In this document: positions 1-6,719 of the stretch, piece after piece
How the letters are laid out: every line of letters begins with the position of its first letter
Numbering within the stretch: the first letter of the stretch is position 1
Source of the DNA: Thermoprotei archaeon
GTDB lineage: Archaea; Thermoproteota; Thermoprotei; QMSL01; B3-G16
DNA: 7,445 nucleotides
Reading direction: 5' to 3'
Assembly: GCA_003649665.1 (NCBI GenBank)
Contig: QMSL01000067.1
Coordinates: 1-7,445, forward strand
Position numbers and translations under genes: made by a program
Notes under the pieces: model-generated
Database searches by the model: none
What the model was told of the DNA's origin: nothing
Seen by the model: only the letters and a program-made list of their open reading frames with translations

Positions 1-783
1 GTAATGGATGCGACCATACGCCCTGGGGATACTATACTTATGCCCTTTCCATCATTTCAAGTCTTCGCAATTGCTGTTACTAGGAACGGCGGGAACGTAA
101 AGTACGTAAGGCTTAAGCCAGATAAGTTCAAGCTACCTCCTGATGTGGTAATTGATGAAGCAAGGAACTGTAAGGCGATAGTAATAGTCAATCCAAATAA
201 CCCAACAGGAAACATGGTTATGAGTCCTAATGAAGTAGAGGAGATATTATCTTCATTTAATGGACTGGTTATAGTAGATGAGGCATACTATGAGTATAGT
301 CGAGTTACGGTTGTTAACTTGGTAAGTGACTTTGATAATTTAGTAGTACTTAGAACCTTTAGTAAGGCCTTCTGCATGGCTGGTCTTAGAGTGGGCTATG
401 CAGTTACGAGTAAAGTAATGGCGCGTGTCCTTCGTAAGGTTCGTCATGAATTCCCTGTAAGTACCGTATCCTTGAGAGCGGCAATAGCTGCCCTTGATGA
501 TCTAGAGTACATGAGGCGGATTGTCTCGTACATAGAAAGGGAAAGGAAGAAACTCTATAATGAGCTCAAAGCGATAAGTGGAGTAACGCCTTTTCCATCA
601 TGTACGAACTTCATTTTGTTTAAAGCATCTAGGCGAGATCTAGCAAGACTATTAGCTAAGAGGAATATATTCATAAGGGACTTTTCTAAATGCATGGATG
701 GTAATTACTTTAGGGTATCGATTGGACGTAGTGACGAAAATAGGATATTCTTAAAGACATTAAGAGAGATCTTAGAAAGCTGA
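1..783 (+). CDS. Histidinol-phosphate aminotransferase-like PLP enzyme, 5' partial
   Basis: Fold-type I PLP-dependent aminotransferase of the HisC branch. HisC moves an amino group between glutamate and imidazole-acetol phosphate in cytoplasmic histidine synthesis. The frame is open from base 1, so the first ATG at base 4 is internal; roughly 85-90 N-terminal residues are missing compared with the usual ~350. Numbering from that ATG: NPNNPTG at 63-69; DEAYYE at 92-97, whose Asp contacts the PLP pyridine nitrogen; RTFSKAF at 117-123 with Lys121 as the expected Schiff-base lysine; AGLRVGY at 126-132; PSCTNFILF at 198-206; and RVSIG at 237-241, whose Arg binds the substrate carboxylate. RDFS followed by the RVSIG block is typical of HisC, but the related threonine-phosphate decarboxylase CobD and other HisC-like aminotransferases cannot be excluded. 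No other his gene is visible. It converges on the downstream dehydrogenase gene with 16 bases between stops. CGN makes 8 of its 24 arginine codons, intermediate for this window. Confidence 0.8.
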   Translation, partial: VMDATIRPGDTILMPFPSFQVFAIAVTRNGGNVKYVRLKPDKFKLPPDVVIDEARNCKAIVIVNPNNPTGNMVMSPNEVEEILSSFNGLVIVDEAYYEYSRVTVVNLVSDFDNLVVLRTFSKAFCMAGLRVGYAVTSKVMARVLRKVRHEFPVSTVSLRAAIAALDDLEYMRRIVSYIERERKKLYNELKAISGVTPFPSCTNFILFKASRRDLARLLAKRNIFIRDFSKCMDGNYFRVSIGRSDENRIFLKTLREILES

Positions 784-799
784 TATTCTCCTAAAATGC

Positions 800-1816
800 T
801 TATTTCCATAATGGTCTCTTCCATAATTCTAGCTCCTCTCCTAAACCATTTCTAACGGCATTTCTATATATTCTGTATGCTACGATTATATCCTCGCATG
901 CCATACCAAATGAATCAAAGAATATGAGCTCGCTTGAATTTTCCCTTCCTGGCTGCTTTCCAGCTACTATGAAAGGAAGTTCTAATATCTGGTTATCCCT
1001 TAACCTTCCCTCTTTATAGAGCTGTGCCAACATCGATCTCCTATAATCTTTAATCTGCTCCCAATTATCTACAACTACTTTATCTGCGCTTAATACAGTA
1101 TTCTCGTCGAACTCGTTAGTTCCTACCTGTATACATAGAGATCCTTTGCTTATCCACTTTGACTTCACAAATTTGTTCGTTGAAGTTGTTGCCGTTATTA
1201 TTATATCTGTCTCCATTACTGTGGATTTAAGGGATCTAACTACAGATACTGGTAATCTCTCCTTAAATTCGTTAGCTAGGGATTTTGCCTTCTCTAATCT
1301 TATATCATAAATCCTGACCTCACCTATGTTGGACATACAATATGGAAGCGCCATGAGTGTGGTGCGACCTATAACTCCCGCGCCTATTAATGCGACCTTT
1401 TCAGAATCAGGCCTAGCTAAATGTTTTATTGCGATTCCCGTTACAGCACTAGTCCTCATCGCCGTTATTATGGTACCATCCATTATGACTAGTGGTCTTC
1501 CACTATGAGGATCTGATAGTATTATTATATCTATCCCTAGAGGTAAACCATAACGCATTGGATTCTTGGGGAAACCAGCCGCCCACTTTATTCCAACTAC
1601 GTCTATATCTCCTCCCACATAGCAAGGCATGGATATTATATGACCCCTATAGTCATTATCGTAGAAGTCTATAGGGCTTTTTGGCGGCATTACAACCTTC
1701 CCTTCAGCATATAGGCGGAATACTTCTTCCACGTCTTTAATTGTCCTCTTCATGTCTAATACGCCAGCTTCTATTACGTCCTCTTGTTTCAAGTAAAGGA
1801 ACCTAAGTTCCTCCAT
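800..1816 (-). CDS. Ornithine cyclodeaminase/mu-crystallin family NAD(P)-dependent dehydrogenase
   Basis: Complete 338-residue protein of the family that includes ornithine cyclodeaminase, archaeal alanine dehydrogenase, ketimine reductase (mu-crystallin) and SbnB-like opine dehydrogenases. All bind NAD(P) in a Rossmann domain and act on amino or imino acids in the cytoplasm. Visible signatures: MPPK at 43-46; GIKWAAGFPKN at 75-85, with Lys77 in the carboxylate-binding position; MRTSAVTG at 120-127; the dinucleotide motif GAGVIG at 145-150 followed by the ribose-binding acid Asp171; and the C-terminal PGR...DSFGMACEDI block at about 289-310. At the position of the ornithine cyclodeaminase catalytic Asp (usual VGxD) this protein has Asn in VGTN at 231-234, as many non-cyclodeaminase members do, so proline formation from ornithine is unlikely. 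A dehydrogenase or reductase role is more probable; the substrate is not readable. A TATA box lies 27-34 bases upstream, suggesting its own nearly leaderless transcript. Arginine codons are mostly AGR (19 of 22). Confidence 0.85.
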   Translation of the reverse strand: MEELRFLYLKQEDVIEAGVLDMKRTIKDVEEVFRLYAEGKVVMPPKSPIDFYDNDYRGHIISMPCYVGGDIDVVGIKWAAGFPKNPMRYGLPLGIDIIILSDPHSGRPLVIMDGTIITAMRTSAVTGIAIKHLARPDSEKVALIGAGVIGRTTLMALPYCMSNIGEVRIYDIRLEKAKSLANEFKERLPVSVVRSLKSTVMETDIIITATTSTNKFVKSKWISKGSLCIQVGTNEFDENTVLSADKVVVDNWEQIKDYRRSMLAQLYKEGRLRDNQILELPFIVAGKQPGRENSSELIFFDSFGMACEDIIVAYRIYRNAVRNGLGEELELWKRPLWK

Positions 1817-1842
1817 ACTGGCTAGTACGAAATCTCCGTTCC

Positions 1843-1858
1843 TTATATAAGCCTTTCC
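1843..1858 (-). promoter_or_regulatory. BRE/TATA promoter of the dehydrogenase gene
   Basis: Read on the minus strand, the sequence is GGGGAAAGGC followed by TTATATAAGG. This is a purine-rich BRE directly before a good archaeal TATA box (TTATATAA, 1843-1850). Initiation about 25 bases downstream of the box centre would fall near base 1820, only a few bases before the ATG at 1816, so the mRNA is predicted to be leaderless or nearly so. No Shine-Dalgarno sequence precedes this ATG, which agrees with that reading. Confidence 0.7.
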
Positions 1859-1892
1859 CCTTCGGCTCTAATAAGGAGAAGTGGAAGGTATT

Positions 1893-1897
1893 AAAAA
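1893..1897 (-). terminator. Oligo-T terminator after the glycosidase-like gene
   Basis: Immediately after the TGA stop at 1898-1900 the minus strand reads TTTTTAATACC. A run of five or more T in the coding strand is enough for termination by many archaeal RNA polymerases. It lies between this gene and the separate promoter of the next gene, which supports two transcription units. Confidence 0.5.
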
Positions 1898-4108
1898 TCA
1901 CCAAATTAGAACGAACTCCTTCCCTCTATCAACAGGTATTTCAATGAGTCCATCAGTTTGCATTACCCTCTCCAGAGATATTGGAACTCCTCTTTCATTT
2001 ATTATCCTAATCCTTGCAGTTTCTGGATTAAAATCAACAGTTAGTATACGTGGTCGCAGGAGGAGCTCTCTCGTGCTTGGCTCCTCTTTGATTATTCTCA
2101 TACAATGCTCCTCCTCAAGCCTAATCGTTACTTGCCCATCTGTAATGCATACACCGAAGTCGTAACGTCTCCCACCTGCATCACAGAACACATAGTTTTG
2201 CGTCCTAACATAGGTTATGATACGCCCTTCGACTAATATTCTATATTGGGTGATATTGGGACCATGGACGTAAAATCCATATTTCGGTAATATGAACTTC
2301 TTGCCTTCACGCTCTAACACGTATGGTTCATCTCCGAAATTAACTATAACCTCTGTTATTTTATTTGGTTCATCACTTGGAGCGAAGAGAGTACGCTGTA
2401 CGTCACGATTAGGAGTTAAGTACTCGTGAGAGATCATCTCGTCAAATGCTATTTGTTCGTGTAGCTTACATGTAATTCTATAGCTCTGAAGTAATCGTTT
2501 ACGTAACTTAGGATCAGTCCAGGTAAATCCAAGCTTATTGACCCAGAACATAGGTGGTGTACCATAGAGTATATTAAAGGCATCCTTTTTGTCGCTAAGC
2601 TCTGGCGCTACACGATATAGAAAATCGGTACTATCTCCCCAGTACCAATAACTAACCACACAATCGTGGAATACTAACTCCCACAACGGGACACGATAAC
2701 GATGTCCAAGTCCCCACTTCAGATAACGCTCGCCTATCTCCTCTCGTCCCTTAGGATGCCGTAGGTATCCTGCAGGCCATGTGAAGAATGGGTTACAACT
2801 CATCATACCTTCCCAATAATCATAAATATCAACCCCCCACCAGCGGCCATGTTCACCTCCAAGTACTAGTCCTAACTCCTCGCTTACATACTTAGCTAAT
2901 CTTCTTTTAGCTTCCCTATCTTCAGTACGTGAGTGAGGATGTTTTAGATCATAGCATTCTATGAGCGATGTTGCAGTCGTGACATCTAAGAACCATGCGT
3001 TATGCGGATACTCTTCAAGTTGCTTTGAGATATACGACTTCGCTACCGATAGTTGGAGAAGGGAGCATCTCTTATATGCCTTATGTTTCTTATCCCAAGT
3101 AACCCATCCAAGATATCGTGTACCGTCTGCCTTCATGGCCGTATCCTCTATACTGCCAATATTGAAAGGAGGACTATGTTTATCACAGCATACGTAAAGG
3201 TCCTCATAATTATCATAACGACCGCTGAGATATCCGAGTGCCTTTATAAAATCTATTATCTCTGCCTGCCATACGCCATTGATTAACATTCTATCAATAC
3301 CTGCTGCTTTTGCTTCGCGGCAGAATTCAATTATGTTAAGCGCATCAGCTCCCCAAACATCTGGTGCGCCAGCTAGTAGCTTAACGGCAGGTTTTCTCTT
3401 CATCTTCTCCTTTAGTGTAACTAGAAATCCATGACGCTTAGCGTAGGCTCGATAACGCTTACATATGGCCACGTGACCTCCCTTTGGAACGAAGACATAA
3501 CGTATACATCTAGGATATCCAAATCTCCGCATCGTAGGCTCATGATAGGCAAATGGAGTAAGGAGATCTCCTGCATCGGTATGCACGAAGTTAGTAATAC
3601 ATAATCCATCATCAGCACTTCGTCCATCCCATAGTAACATATAACCATAATCGCCATTAGTTACTCCAATCCAAGGCATATCCAATGCACCATAAGTAGT
3701 CCAATGCCAACCAGCAAACTCCTTTTCAGTAACTGGAATGGAAAGACCATTACTATAGAAAGGAATCAGCAAATAACTCTCACTATCAGTGGGCGGCAAA
3801 GGAGGCAACACTGTAAATGCCTTAACGTTCTTCGTCAAGTCTGAAGTCTTAACTTCGATCACCAATTCATCTTTCTCTAACCTTATTAAAACTTGGACTG
3901 GGAATTTTTGTCCATCGATCTGTAGTGCGTCTGTTTGGAGGATTACCTCTTTATTTGATATCCTCTGTACCTCTCTAAATGGAGCGATAGGCGATGCGCT
4001 CTTCCATGTAACGTTAATCCTCTTATCCACTACGGAAAAGGATCCATCAGGATCGAGTATGACCCTTAAGTAATCACTCTCTAGCATTAAATTATCATGG
4101 CTTCTCAT
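1898..4108 (-). CDS. Putative GH129/GH101-related glycosidase (alpha-N-acetylgalactosaminidase-like)
   Basis: A 736-residue protein that I read as a glycosidase related to GH129/GH101, whose characterised members release alpha-linked GalNAc. Apparent layout: beta-rich N-terminal domain (about 1-235), a (beta/alpha)-barrel from the RKPAVKLLAGAPDVWG segment at about 238-253 to about 560, then a beta-rich C-terminal domain. Candidate catalytic residues are Asp375 in WFLDVTTA (372-379) as nucleophile and Glu419 in GGEHGRWW (417-424) as acid/base; both lie at ends of predicted barrel strands, and the CYDLKHPHSR segment (385-394) between them resembles this group. The assignment is by pattern, so substrate specificity is uncertain; an uncharacterised DUF-type glycosidase is the alternative. 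No signal peptide or membrane segment is visible, implying cytoplasmic action on imported or internal glycans. The ATG at 4108 is chosen over the internal ATG at 4087; TAG closes the frame just upstream. It uses CGN for 26 of 52 arginines, unlike its neighbours, suggesting a different history. Confidence 0.6.
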   Translation of the reverse strand: MRSHDNLMLESDYLRVILDPDGSFSVVDKRINVTWKSASPIAPFREVQRISNKEVILQTDALQIDGQKFPVQVLIRLEKDELVIEVKTSDLTKNVKAFTVLPPLPPTDSESYLLIPFYSNGLSIPVTEKEFAGWHWTTYGALDMPWIGVTNGDYGYMLLWDGRSADDGLCITNFVHTDAGDLLTPFAYHEPTMRRFGYPRCIRYVFVPKGGHVAICKRYRAYAKRHGFLVTLKEKMKRKPAVKLLAGAPDVWGADALNIIEFCREAKAAGIDRMLINGVWQAEIIDFIKALGYLSGRYDNYEDLYVCCDKHSPPFNIGSIEDTAMKADGTRYLGWVTWDKKHKAYKRCSLLQLSVAKSYISKQLEEYPHNAWFLDVTTATSLIECYDLKHPHSRTEDREAKRRLAKYVSEELGLVLGGEHGRWWGVDIYDYWEGMMSCNPFFTWPAGYLRHPKGREEIGERYLKWGLGHRYRVPLWELVFHDCVVSYWYWGDSTDFLYRVAPELSDKKDAFNILYGTPPMFWVNKLGFTWTDPKLRKRLLQSYRITCKLHEQIAFDEMISHEYLTPNRDVQRTLFAPSDEPNKITEVIVNFGDEPYVLEREGKKFILPKYGFYVHGPNITQYRILVEGRIITYVRTQNYVFCDAGGRRYDFGVCITDGQVTIRLEEEHCMRIIKEEPSTRELLLRPRILTVDFNPETARIRIINERGVPISLERVMQTDGLIEIPVDRGKEFVLIW

Positions 4109-4135
4109 AATCTCATGCCTTGACTATTACCTCCT
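4105..4135 (-). promoter_or_regulatory. Ribosome-binding site with overlapping four-codon mini-ORF
   Basis: A perfect Shine-Dalgarno sequence, AGGAGGT (4135-4129), lies 20 bases before the ATG of the glycosidase-like gene, which is too far for normal use. Between them is an ATG at 4116, 12 bases after the SD, encoding Met-Arg-Leu-stop. Its TGA overlaps the main start as ATGA (4108-4105). The arrangement fits termination-reinitiation coupling; chance occurrence of such a short frame is also possible. Confidence 0.45.
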
Positions 4136-4170
4136 ACTACAAAACTACAAGCTTTCGGAGCCTCCAACAG

Positions 4171-4183
4171 GATAAATATTATT
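4171..4183 (-). promoter_or_regulatory. Possible TATA box for the glycosidase-like gene
   Basis: The minus strand reads AATAATATTTATC between the GlmU-like stop and the glycosidase-like gene. If used, initiation near base 4152 would give a leader of about 45 bases carrying the Shine-Dalgarno sequence at 4135-4129. No purine-rich BRE precedes it, because the adjacent upstream bases are the T-run of the previous gene, so the call is weak; read-through from the upstream pair is the alternative. Confidence 0.3.
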
Positions 4184-4188
4184 AAAAA
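4184..4188 (-). terminator. Oligo-T terminator after the GlmU-like gene
   Basis: Ten bases after the TAA stop at 4199-4201 the minus strand reads GATTTTTAAT. The five-T run resembles those following the other minus-strand genes and suggests that the isomerase/GlmU-like pair ends here. No hairpin precedes it, as expected for archaeal intrinsic termination. Confidence 0.45.
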
Positions 4189-4198
4189 TCTTAGGCTT

Positions 4199-5506
4199 TT
4201 AGAGCTTAAATCTACCTTTAACTACCCCCTTCTCCTCTCTTTCACTTGCAGTTAATTCGAATAACTTCCTAATCAGCTCCTCCTCTTCTGGGCCTAATGT
4301 CTTCTTTCTACGTGCCATCATCCTCCTTTGAATTTCAATAGCGCTTTCTAAATATAGCTCTGTAGGCTTAGCTCCAAGGCTCTTAGCCCATAGGGTAAAC
4401 GAAGGCACATCCTCTGTTATTACACCATGTACGTGTGATGAGATGCCTATTTTCTTGCCTGTATATATCAGGACGCCTATTGAAGTCTTAACCATATCAC
4501 CTATCGTACAGCCAACCTTTAACAGACCTGTATCTATAAGCTTCCCCTTAACTGTTACCTTTACTGTTCCATATGTGTTCTTTAGATCACTATTTGTAGT
4601 ACCCGCACCTAGATTGACCCACTCGCCTACGTAAGCATGGCCTATGAATCCATAATGGTACTTATTGGAGTATCCATGTATTATGCTCTCCTCAAGCTCT
4701 CCTCCAACTCTACAGACTGGTCCTATATTACTTCCCTCCCTTATCTGTGCCCCTCCTATTATTATTGTATCCTGTCCTATGTACGTAGGCCCTTCTATTC
4801 TAGCGCCTGCTTGTATGTAGACGTTTTTATCTATGAAGATAGGTCCGCTCTTTACATTGAATACTACATATGGCTCTATTTCAACATTCTCTGACACATA
4901 CACCTTCCTTTTATCTCCCACGACAGAGACTTTATCAGGCAAGCCTTCCTCACTTCCTTGCCTCACTCTTTCTTCAATATCCTCCTTTAATACTTCAGTG
5001 TTCTCTATCACTATCTCCCAAGGATAGTTAAACACCTTATAATCACTAGCCTCTAGTACCTTAACCCTATCTTTTAAGAAGCTGATTATTCCCGAGATAT
5101 CCATCTTCTCGAGTTTCTCCTTTATGTTATTATAGGTACTCTCCTTAATCCTTGCGATTAACAACTCGCCCTTCCGTATAATCACACCCTCATCAGTAAG
5201 CCTACTTAAAGCATCCTTAGCAATCTCCTCGCTTAATAGTAATCTTCCATTTACCATTAACACTTCATCATCGACCTTATCGTAATCATTGACTAACTTA
5301 TCCGGATTCCTCTTTTTAAGCACCTTAACTAGATAATCCCTTGATACTAATAGCACATTGTCAAAATCAAGTCCTGCTCTCCTTAGGCTTCTTTCAATCC
5401 TCTCCCTTAATGTATACATTCCACATCTAAGATCATACACAGGTCTTGTGTACGTAAGCGGTAGAAAGTTCTCATATGCCCCATCCTCAAATACACATAG
5501 GATCAT
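4199..5506 (-). CDS. Alternative-type GlmU: sugar-1-phosphate nucleotidyltransferase/N-acetyltransferase
   Basis: A 435-residue protein matching the alternative GlmU pattern best known from Bacteroidetes (the TIGR03991 type). It is expected to acetylate an amino-sugar 1-phosphate and couple it to a nucleotide, giving UDP-GlcNAc or a similar sugar nucleotide in the cytoplasm. The N-terminal half (1 to about 165) carries the family hallmark ENFLPLTYTRPVYDLR at 12-27 and lacks the GGxGTRL loop of classical GlmU. Residues from about 200 to 365 form a left-handed beta-helix of imperfect hexapeptides, with NLGAGTTNSDLKNTYG at 298-313, DTGLL at 325-329 and GDMVKTSIG at 336-344. His284, in KYHYGFIGH, aligns with the catalytic acetyltransferase His of GlmU. 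About 50 charged helical residues (385-435) follow. It begins 12 bases after the isomerase gene, with an AGGGGG ribosome-binding site, so the two are surely co-transcribed. UTP versus dTTP and GlcN versus GalN cannot be told from sequence. Confidence 0.85.
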   Translation of the reverse strand: MILCVFEDGAYENFLPLTYTRPVYDLRCGMYTLRERIERSLRRAGLDFDNVLLVSRDYLVKVLKKRNPDKLVNDYDKVDDEVLMVNGRLLLSEEIAKDALSRLTDEGVIIRKGELLIARIKESTYNNIKEKLEKMDISGIISFLKDRVKVLEASDYKVFNYPWEIVIENTEVLKEDIEERVRQGSEEGLPDKVSVVGDKRKVYVSENVEIEPYVVFNVKSGPIFIDKNVYIQAGARIEGPTYIGQDTIIIGGAQIREGSNIGPVCRVGGELEESIIHGYSNKYHYGFIGHAYVGEWVNLGAGTTNSDLKNTYGTVKVTVKGKLIDTGLLKVGCTIGDMVKTSIGVLIYTGKKIGISSHVHGVITEDVPSFTLWAKSLGAKPTELYLESAIEIQRRMMARRKKTLGPEEEELIRKLFELTASEREEKGVVKGRFKL

Positions 5507-5520
5507 ATAATTCGCCCCCT
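5507..5520 (-). promoter_or_regulatory. Shine-Dalgarno site of the GlmU-like gene
   Basis: The minus strand reads AGGGGG (5520-5515), overlapping the TAG stop of the isomerase gene and ending 8 bases before the ATG at 5506. AGGGGG can pair with the CCUCCU of archaeal 16S rRNA through one G-U wobble. The same hexamer precedes the isomerase gene. Confidence 0.6.
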
Positions 5521-6592
5521 AAACTCTTATGACCTTCGTTAATCTTCTAGGCTTATCCGGATTTAAGCCCTTAGCTATGGCTATGTAATAAGTCAATAGC
5601 TGGCATGGGACTACGTAAACTGCGGATGCGAATACTGGACTTACCTTAGGCACATTTATTATGAAATCGGAGCACTCCTTTGGACTTTCATCTTCCTCCT
5701 CAGCTATAGCTATAACTGTAGCTCCCGCTTCATATACCTCAGCTACGACCTTATGGAAGGCCTCATGTGCGTTCTTCCTTACTACTGGCGGATAGAGCGC
5801 GAGTATTAGTGATGAACTATCCACAAGGCTTATTGGACCATGTCTGAACTCAGGTGCTGAAAAGGCCTCGCTATGTATGAGGCATCCTTCTTTTAATTTA
5901 AGGGCTGCCTCCAGTGCTGTGGGAAACGTCACATCAGCTCCTAATACATATGCGTCTACAAAGGGCTTTGCGTATCTGGATATCTTCTTAACATCATCTT
6001 CAGTTCCAAGAGCTTTACGAATAGGTTCTCCTATATTCTTTATCTCGTCAATTAATTTACCTACATCCCTCCCCATTTTATGAGCAAGTGCAACGCTTAA
6101 ACCATATAACGCGGTAAGTTGTGCTACATACGTTTTAGTGGCTACAACAGCTTTTTCTTCTCCTGCTTTAGTTATTAACTTGTACTTTGATTCCTTAGCT
6201 AAGCTACTTTCAGGGAAGTTCGTCACACCCAATATATCAGCTCCTTGCTCCTTAGCCTTTCTAACAGCTCTTAAAGTATCGCTTGTTTCCCCGCTCTGAC
6301 TGATTGCTATTACTAATGTTTTCCTCCCCTCTAACATTCCAGATGGTGTATGAATGAATTCCACTGCATGTATGGGCATTATAGGAAGCCCTACTAGTTC
6401 ATAGAATGCATAAGAAGCAGCTATTCCTGCATGAAGACTTGTTCCAGCTCCAGTCACTATATATAGGTCGTATTTGGTCTCCAATAACTCCTCAGCTACT
6501 TTTTCTATATCTTTAAATCCCTCTATCGTCTTCTTAGCAGCATCAGCATCTTCACGAATTTCCCTTAGCATGAAGTGTTCTTCTACACTCAT
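5519..6592 (-). CDS. SIS-domain hexosamine-phosphate isomerase (GlmS isomerase half, no glutaminase)
   Basis: A 357-residue protein equivalent to the isomerase half of glucosamine-fructose-6-phosphate aminotransferase (GlmS, usually about 600 residues), without the N-terminal glutaminase domain. Two SIS domains are evident. The first has GAGTSLHAG at 48-56, SQSGETSDT at 98-106 and VTNFPESSLAKES at 123-135; the second has LKLKE at 231-235 and EFRHGP at 248-253. The isomerase residues of E. coli GlmS are matched at equivalent spacing: Glu235 (E. coli Glu488), His251 (His504) and Lys353 near the C-terminus in RLTKVIRV (Lys603). It could aminate fructose-6-phosphate with free ammonia, deaminate glucosamine-6-phosphate (as archaeal SIS-type deaminases do), or isomerise a related hexosamine phosphate. 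Tight linkage to the GlmU-like gene favours amino-sugar nucleotide synthesis. ATG 6592 has a good SD; Met8 is a less likely start. Confidence 0.85.
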   Translation of the reverse strand: MSVEEHFMLREIREDADAAKKTIEGFKDIEKVAEELLETKYDLYIVTGAGTSLHAGIAASYAFYELVGLPIMPIHAVEFIHTPSGMLEGRKTLVIAISQSGETSDTLRAVRKAKEQGADILGVTNFPESSLAKESKYKLITKAGEEKAVVATKTYVAQLTALYGLSVALAHKMGRDVGKLIDEIKNIGEPIRKALGTEDDVKKISRYAKPFVDAYVLGADVTFPTALEAALKLKEGCLIHSEAFSAPEFRHGPISLVDSSSLILALYPPVVRKNAHEAFHKVVAEVYEAGATVIAIAEEEDESPKECSDFIINVPKVSPVFASAVYVVPCQLLTYYIAIAKGLNPDKPRRLTKVIRV

Positions 6593-6598
6593 AAATAT

Positions 6599-6604
6599 CC
6601 CCCT
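6599..6604 (-). promoter_or_regulatory. Shine-Dalgarno site of the isomerase gene
   Basis: AGGGGG on the minus strand, 6 bases before the ATG at 6592, matching the site before the GlmU-like gene. It supports ATG 6592 over the internal Met8. No comparable site precedes Met8. Confidence 0.6.
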
Positions 6605-6622
6605 GAAAATCTTCGGGAGAGA

Positions 6623-6632
6623 ATTTATTTAA
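6623..6632 (-). promoter_or_regulatory. Possible TATA box for the isomerase/GlmU-like pair
   Basis: The minus strand reads TTAAATAAAT about 31-40 bases before the isomerase ATG. Initiation about 25 bases downstream would fall near 6602, at the edge of the Shine-Dalgarno site, giving a very short leader. An A/T-rich stretch farther upstream (about 6645-6656) is an alternative box that would leave the SD fully inside the mRNA. No clear BRE is seen. Confidence 0.35.
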
Positions 6633-6719
6633 CAACTTATTTTGCTACTTTTTATTACTCTGGAGTTAGTTATAGTTGAAACGTTTTCACCATTTTCGCT
6701 AAATAAATTGGTAGTATCT

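Noticed and set aside
1881..2165. Plus-strand open frame of 94 codons opposite the 3' end of the glycosidase-like gene
   Set aside because: It lies antisense to a clear coding frame, has no recognisable protein pattern and no SD or TATA signal, and its Ser/Ile/Leu-rich composition is what antisense of a real gene gives.
3789..4073. Plus-strand open frame of 94 codons opposite the 5' end of the glycosidase-like gene
   Set aside because: Antisense shadow with no family resemblance and no initiation signal.
4443..5027. Several short plus-strand frames opposite the GlmU-like gene
   Set aside because: They overlap one another and lie inside a well-supported minus-strand gene; none resembles a known protein.
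5519..6592. Possible truncated or broken glmS
   Set aside because: The gene starts with its own SD and family-like N-terminus, and the upstream gap is promoter-like non-coding sequence and a sulfatase, with no glutaminase remnant. It is a complete SIS-only protein.
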